Shown: piece after piece, positions 60,101-64,000 of the stretch
Position numbering within the stretch: the stretch's first letter is position 1
Layout: every line of letters begins with the position of its first letter
Source: Deltaproteobacteria bacterium
GTDB lineage: Bacteria; Myxococcota_A; Polyangia; JACPQR01
Assembly (NCBI GenBank): GCA_016190375.1
Contig: JACPQR010000093.1
Coordinates: 46,223-110,222 of the forward strand
Direction of reading: 5' to 3'
Length of the DNA stretch: 64,000 nucleotides
Program-made: the position numbers and the translations under genes
The notes under the pieces: model-generated
Told to the model about the DNA's origin: nothing
Databases searched by the model: none
The model's input: only the letters and a program-made list of their open reading frames with translations

Positions 60101-62979
60101 GCGAGACGCCCTCGCTGTCGCCGCGTCCCGCGCCGCCCCGCTTCCCCGTGCTGCGGCCCCGCCGGATCGTTCGCGGCGACCGGTGCATCAACTGCGGGAC
60201 CTGCATCGAGGCCTGCCTGTACGGTTGCCACGAGCGCGACGCCGCCGATCCCCGCAAGATGGCCGAGCCGAAGGAGGCCTGCTGCCGCAACTGCTTCGCC
60301 TGCGTCCTCGGTTGCCCGCGTGGCGCGCTCGGCATGCACCCGAGCGAGACCTACCGGGCCCAGGGCCGGGGGCCTTTCTCGCCCGACGTCGTGCGCACCA
60401 CGCTCGAGGAGGCCGCGGAGGGCAAGATCCCCGTCTCGGGCGCGGGCTACGGCGGACCGTTCGACGGCGACGGCTTCGACGGCATCTGGACGGACATGTC
60501 CGAGATCGTGCGGCCGACGCGGGACGGCATCCACGGTCGCGAGCAGATCTCCACCGTCGTCGGGCTCGGCCGCAAGCTGGGAGACCTGTGTGGCGCGCGG
60601 TTCGACGAGGAAGGGAACCTCCGCTCCGAGATCCCCAGCTCGCGCGAGATCTCCATTCCGGTCCTGTTCGACCTCTTGCCCTTCCACCAGGTCCCGGCCG
60701 TGCTCGCGTCCCTGGCGCTGGCCGCGAGCCGCCTGACGACCTACGCGACCGTGCGCGCCGAGGATGACCTCAGCGGCCTGTCGGAATGGGTGAACCACCT
60801 GATCGTGCGCCTTCGGCCGCAGGATGTCGGTGCCCGCCAGAGCGTCGTCGAGTGGGCGTCGATCGTGGCGCTCGAGCCGGGACCGGACCGGATCGCCGCC
60901 ATCGAGCGCGCGCGGGCCACGAACCCCCACGTCCTGACGATCGTCCGGGTGCCTGTCTCACCCGAAGCGCCTGGCGAGGTGCTCTCGCTGGCTCGGGCCG
61001 GAGCGGGGACGATCCATCTGTTCGCCGATCCATGGGGTCGGGGCCAGGGCGGGGCGGGCTTGCTCGACTGCCTGCGCGCCTGCCACGGGCTGCTCGTCGA
61101 GAAGGGCCAGCGCGACCTCGTCAGCCTCGTCGCGTCGGGGGGGATCGCTCTGGCCGAGCACGTGCCGAAGACGATCATCAGCGGCGCCGACGCCGTGGCC
61201 GTCGAGGTCCCGCTTCTCGTCGCGCTCGAGTGCGCGCTCTGCGAGACGTGCGAGCCGGACGCGAGCTGCCCCCGGGGCCTGCCCTCGATCGACCCGCGCT
61301 GGGGGGCGACCCGGGTGATCAACCTGATGCTCTCGTGGCGAGACCAGCTCCTCGAGGTCCTGGGGGCGATGGGCCTGCGCGACGTGCGGCGGCTGCGGGG
61401 CGAGTCGGGCCGCGCGATCTTCGCGGACCAGGCTCGCCGCGACTTTTTCGCGCGGCTCGGCGAGGGGCGGGCACCGGCTCCGGTCGGTCCGCCCATCCGC
61501 GTCGAGTCGGAGCCCCCGTCGACCCAGGCGCGCTCGTCCTGTCCGCGACGCTTCCCGACGAACCTCGGCGCGTTCCACGTGAAGGTCGATCGCGGCCTCT
61601 GCACCGACTGCGGGATCTGCGCGGCGAGCTGCCGGCTCGGCGTTCACCGTCGCCTCGAGGGCAAGGCGCTGCTCGAGGAGCCGCTGCACGACCGCTGCGT
61701 CGGTCCGGCCTGCACCGACGACGACTGGTGCTGCGTCCGGGTCTGTCCGTGGAGAGCCCTGTCGATCGAGGGGAACGGCGTGGGCGAGGTGCTCGGCGAC
61801 CGCCGCTGGACACCGGACCTGCTGATGGACGGCTGGCATCGTGCGCGGACGGGAGCTCCCGCCGGACGAGGCCCGGTGCGGGGAGGCTCGGGCGGTGGAT
61901 TCGACGTGATCCAGCTCGTGCGGCCCCCGAACGGCGAGCGGCGGGCCGGCAGCGTCGACCTCTCGATCCCGCTCAACCGGCGCAGCGAAGGCCCGAGGAT
62001 CTCGATCCCGCTTCCGATCTACGGAGGCGGCATGTCCTACGGGTCGATCTCTCTCGCGGTGATGCTCGGTCGGGCCATGGCCGCGCGGGAGCTCGGGACC
62101 TTCATCTCGACGGGCGAGGGCGGCTATCCGGAGGCGCTTCTTCCCTTCGCCGACCACGTGATCACCCAGATCGCGACCGGGCTGTTCGGCGTGCGCGAAG
62201 AGACGATCCAGCGCGCCCGCATGGTCGAGCTCAAGTACGCCCAGGGAGCGAAGCCGGGCCTCGGGGGGCACCTGCTCGGCGAGAAGAACACGTCCGAGGT
62301 CGCCGCCATGCGCCAGGCGGTGCCCGGTACGAGCCTCTTTTCCCCGTTCCCCTTCCACAGCGTCTACTCGGTCGAGGACCACAAGAAGCACCTCGACTGG
62401 GTGCGCGCGATCCACCCCGACGTGCTCGTCTCGGTCAAGGTGTCGACGCCGGGTGACATCGACATGGTCGCGGTCGGCAGCTACTACGCCGGCGCCAACG
62501 TCGTCCACCTCGACGGCTCCTACGGAGGCACCGGCGCGGCGCCCGACATCGCCAAGAAGAACATCGCCCAGCCGATCGAGTACGCGATCGCGCAGACCCA
62601 CGACTTCCTCGTCAAGGAGGGGATCCGCGACGAGGTGACGTTGATGGCGTCGGGCGGCATCCGATCGCCCGAGGACGTGCTCTCGGCGATCGCGCTGGGC
62701 GCCGACGGGGTCGTCATCGGGACGGCCGAGCTCGTCGCCATCGACTGCGTCCGCTGCGGCAACTGCGAGCGCGGGCGGGGCTGTCCGATCGGCATCGCCA
62801 CGACCGATCCGGTGCTCTCGCTCCAGCTCACATCCGAGCTCGTCCGCGATCGGATCGTCAACCTGTACCGTAGCTGGGCGGCGACGCTGTCGGAGCGGCT
62901 CTCCGAGCTGGGCCTCGAGAGCGTCGGCGCGCTGCGCGGCCGGCGGGACCTGCTCGAACGGGCAGAGGACGCGTCATGA
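60097..62979 (+). CDS. FMN glutamate-synthase-domain protein with two ferredoxin regions and a degenerate N-terminal barrel
   Basis: GTG start, GTGA overlap; CINCGTCIEACLYGC, CCRNCFACVLGCPRGAL; second unit CTDCGICAASC, YGGGMSYGSISLAVM, ISTGEGGYPEALL, YAQGAKPGLGGHLLG, VVHLDGSYGGTGAAP, MASGGIRSPEDV. Confidence 0.88.
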   Translation: MSETPSLSPRPAPPRFPVLRPRRIVRGDRCINCGTCIEACLYGCHERDAADPRKMAEPKEACCRNCFACVLGCPRGALGMHPSETYRAQGRGPFSPDVVRTTLEEAAEGKIPVSGAGYGGPFDGDGFDGIWTDMSEIVRPTRDGIHGREQISTVVGLGRKLGDLCGARFDEEGNLRSEIPSSREISIPVLFDLLPFHQVPAVLASLALAASRLTTYATVRAEDDLSGLSEWVNHLIVRLRPQDVGARQSVVEWASIVALEPGPDRIAAIERARATNPHVLTIVRVPVSPEAPGEVLSLARAGAGTIHLFADPWGRGQGGAGLLDCLRACHGLLVEKGQRDLVSLVASGGIALAEHVPKTIISGADAVAVEVPLLVALECALCETCEPDASCPRGLPSIDPRWGATRVINLMLSWRDQLLEVLGAMGLRDVRRLRGESGRAIFADQARRDFFARLGEGRAPAPVGPPIRVESEPPSTQARSSCPRRFPTNLGAFHVKVDRGLCTDCGICAASCRLGVHRRLEGKALLEEPLHDRCVGPACTDDDWCCVRVCPWRALSIEGNGVGEVLGDRRWTPDLLMDGWHRARTGAPAGRGPVRGGSGGGFDVIQLVRPPNGERRAGSVDLSIPLNRRSEGPRISIPLPIYGGGMSYGSISLAVMLGRAMAARELGTFISTGEGGYPEALLPFADHVITQIATGLFGVREETIQRARMVELKYAQGAKPGLGGHLLGEKNTSEVAAMRQAVPGTSLFSPFPFHSVYSVEDHKKHLDWVRAIHPDVLVSVKVSTPGDIDMVAVGSYYAGANVVHLDGSYGGTGAAPDIAKKNIAQPIEYAIAQTHDFLVKEGIRDEVTLMASGGIRSPEDVLSAIALGADGVVIGTAELVAIDCVRCGNCERGRGCPIGIATTDPVLSLQLTSELVRDRIVNLYRSWAATLSERLSELGLESVGALRGRRDLLERAEDAS

Positions 62980-64000
62980 GCGGTGGCCAGGTGATCTCCG
63001 GGAGCCACTCTCGCCAGATCCTCGACTCCCGGCTGTCGCTCGTGGAGGGCGTGCGCTTGCCGGCGCTGAGGACGCTCGAGGGCGGTTGTGGCGTCATCGG
63101 CATCATCGGCACCGATCCCCTCGAGGGCCGCTCCATCATCCGCTCGTGCGCGCAGATGCGGAACAGAGGAAACGGCAAGGGCGGCGGGGTCGCGGCCGCC
63201 GGGCTCTTCGGAGCGCGCGCGAACGACTACGCCCTGCACGTCGCCTACCTGGACGGCGAGGTGCGCGCCGAGGTCGAACGCGACTTCGTGCAGGCGACCT
63301 TCGAGGTGGCGCACGCGGAGCGGCAGGACAGCCTCGACGATCACCGCGAGGTGGGGCTCGAGGTCAGGCCGCCCGAGGTCTGGCGCTACTTCGTCCGCGC
63401 GCGCGGCTCCGTGCTCGACGCCTTCGCCGCCCGCACGGGGATCGCCGATGCCGCGGCCGCCGAGGACGAGCTCGTCTTCCAGAACAGTTTTGGGCTCAAC
63501 CAGCGCTACTACGCGAGCGGCAGGCCGCGGGCCTTCGTCCTGTCGCACGGGCGCGATCTGATGATCCTCAAGGGAGTCGGCTTTGCCGAGCAGATCGCCG
63601 GCTTCTACCGGCTCGAGGATCGCCGCGCGCACATCTGGATCGGCCACCAGCGGTATCCGACGCGCGGCCGGGTCTGGCATCCGGGCGGTGCGCATCCGTT
63701 CGCCGGGCTGCACGAGGCGCTGGTCCACAACGGCGACTTCGCCAATTACCACGCCGTCGCCGAGTACCTGCGGCAACGCGGGATCGTGCCGCTGTTCGTC
63801 ACCGACACCGAGGTCTCGGTGCTCCTGTTCGACCTGTACGTCCGCGTCCTGGGCTACCCGCTCGAGCTCGTGATCGAGGCGCTGGCGCCGACGCCGGAAG
63901 GGGACTTCGAGCGGCTGAGCAAGCGCCGGCAGCGCGTCTACCGCGCCGTGCAGTCGTCGCACATCCACGGCTCGCCGGACGGTCCCTGGTTCTTCATCGT
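62976..64000 (+). CDS. Class II glutamine amidotransferase (glutamate-synthase-type), truncated by window edge
   Basis: ATGA overlap; MSGGQVISGSHSRQILDSRLSLVEGVRLPALRTLEGGCGVIGIIGTDPLEG...IWIGHQRYPTRGRVWHPGGAHPFAGLHEALVHNGDFANYHAVAEYL. Absent from the ORF track because it runs off the window. Confidence 0.85.
   Translation, partial: MSGGQVISGSHSRQILDSRLSLVEGVRLPALRTLEGGCGVIGIIGTDPLEGRSIIRSCAQMRNRGNGKGGGVAAAGLFGARANDYALHVAYLDGEVRAEVERDFVQATFEVAHAERQDSLDDHREVGLEVRPPEVWRYFVRARGSVLDAFAARTGIADAAAAEDELVFQNSFGLNQRYYASGRPRAFVLSHGRDLMILKGVGFAEQIAGFYRLEDRRAHIWIGHQRYPTRGRVWHPGGAHPFAGLHEALVHNGDFANYHAVAEYLRQRGIVPLFVTDTEVSVLLFDLYVRVLGYPLELVIEALAPTPEGDFERLSKRRQRVYRAVQSSHIHGSPDGPWFFI

Overview
High-GC (roughly 70%) bacterial chromosomal window. 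The gene content suggests a myxobacterium-like organism (Myxococcota/Deltaproteobacteria): many lipoproteins with acidic linkers, MYXO-CTERM-like tails, a Ser/Thr kinase with TPRs, an FHA-sigma54 activator and a MopE-like metal-binding motif. About 46 protein-coding genes are supported. I saw no rRNA, tRNA, CRISPR array, transposase or prophage. Recognisable genes include glnB-glnA, an exbB/exbD/tonB/OmpA cluster, truD, mobA, recD2, an LpxL-type acyltransferase, an LptF/G-type permease, a B12-type radical SAM protein and two CotH-family lipoproteins. The most interesting regions are: (1) 7.8-12.0 kb, a DUF4266/DUF3570 pair followed by a twice-repeated [CX4CH lipoprotein + CXXCH surface protein] module, with the middle two genes fused; (2) 57.9-64 kb, an FAD/Fe-S oxidoreductase, a ~960-aa protein with two [ferredoxin + glutamate-synthase barrel] units (one degenerate), and a class II glutamine amidotransferase, joined by 4-nt overlaps; (3) 1.9-2.8 kb, a vapBC pair between 29-bp direct repeats of the neighbouring cotH 3' end, whose full-length toxin has only a CTG start; (4) 36.14-36.33 kb, four consecutive hairpins ending in an intrinsic terminator, a candidate structured RNA; (5) remnants of toxin-antitoxin loci. 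Everything was read by eye from the sequence and ORF track. No database search was run, so family names rest on recognised motifs.
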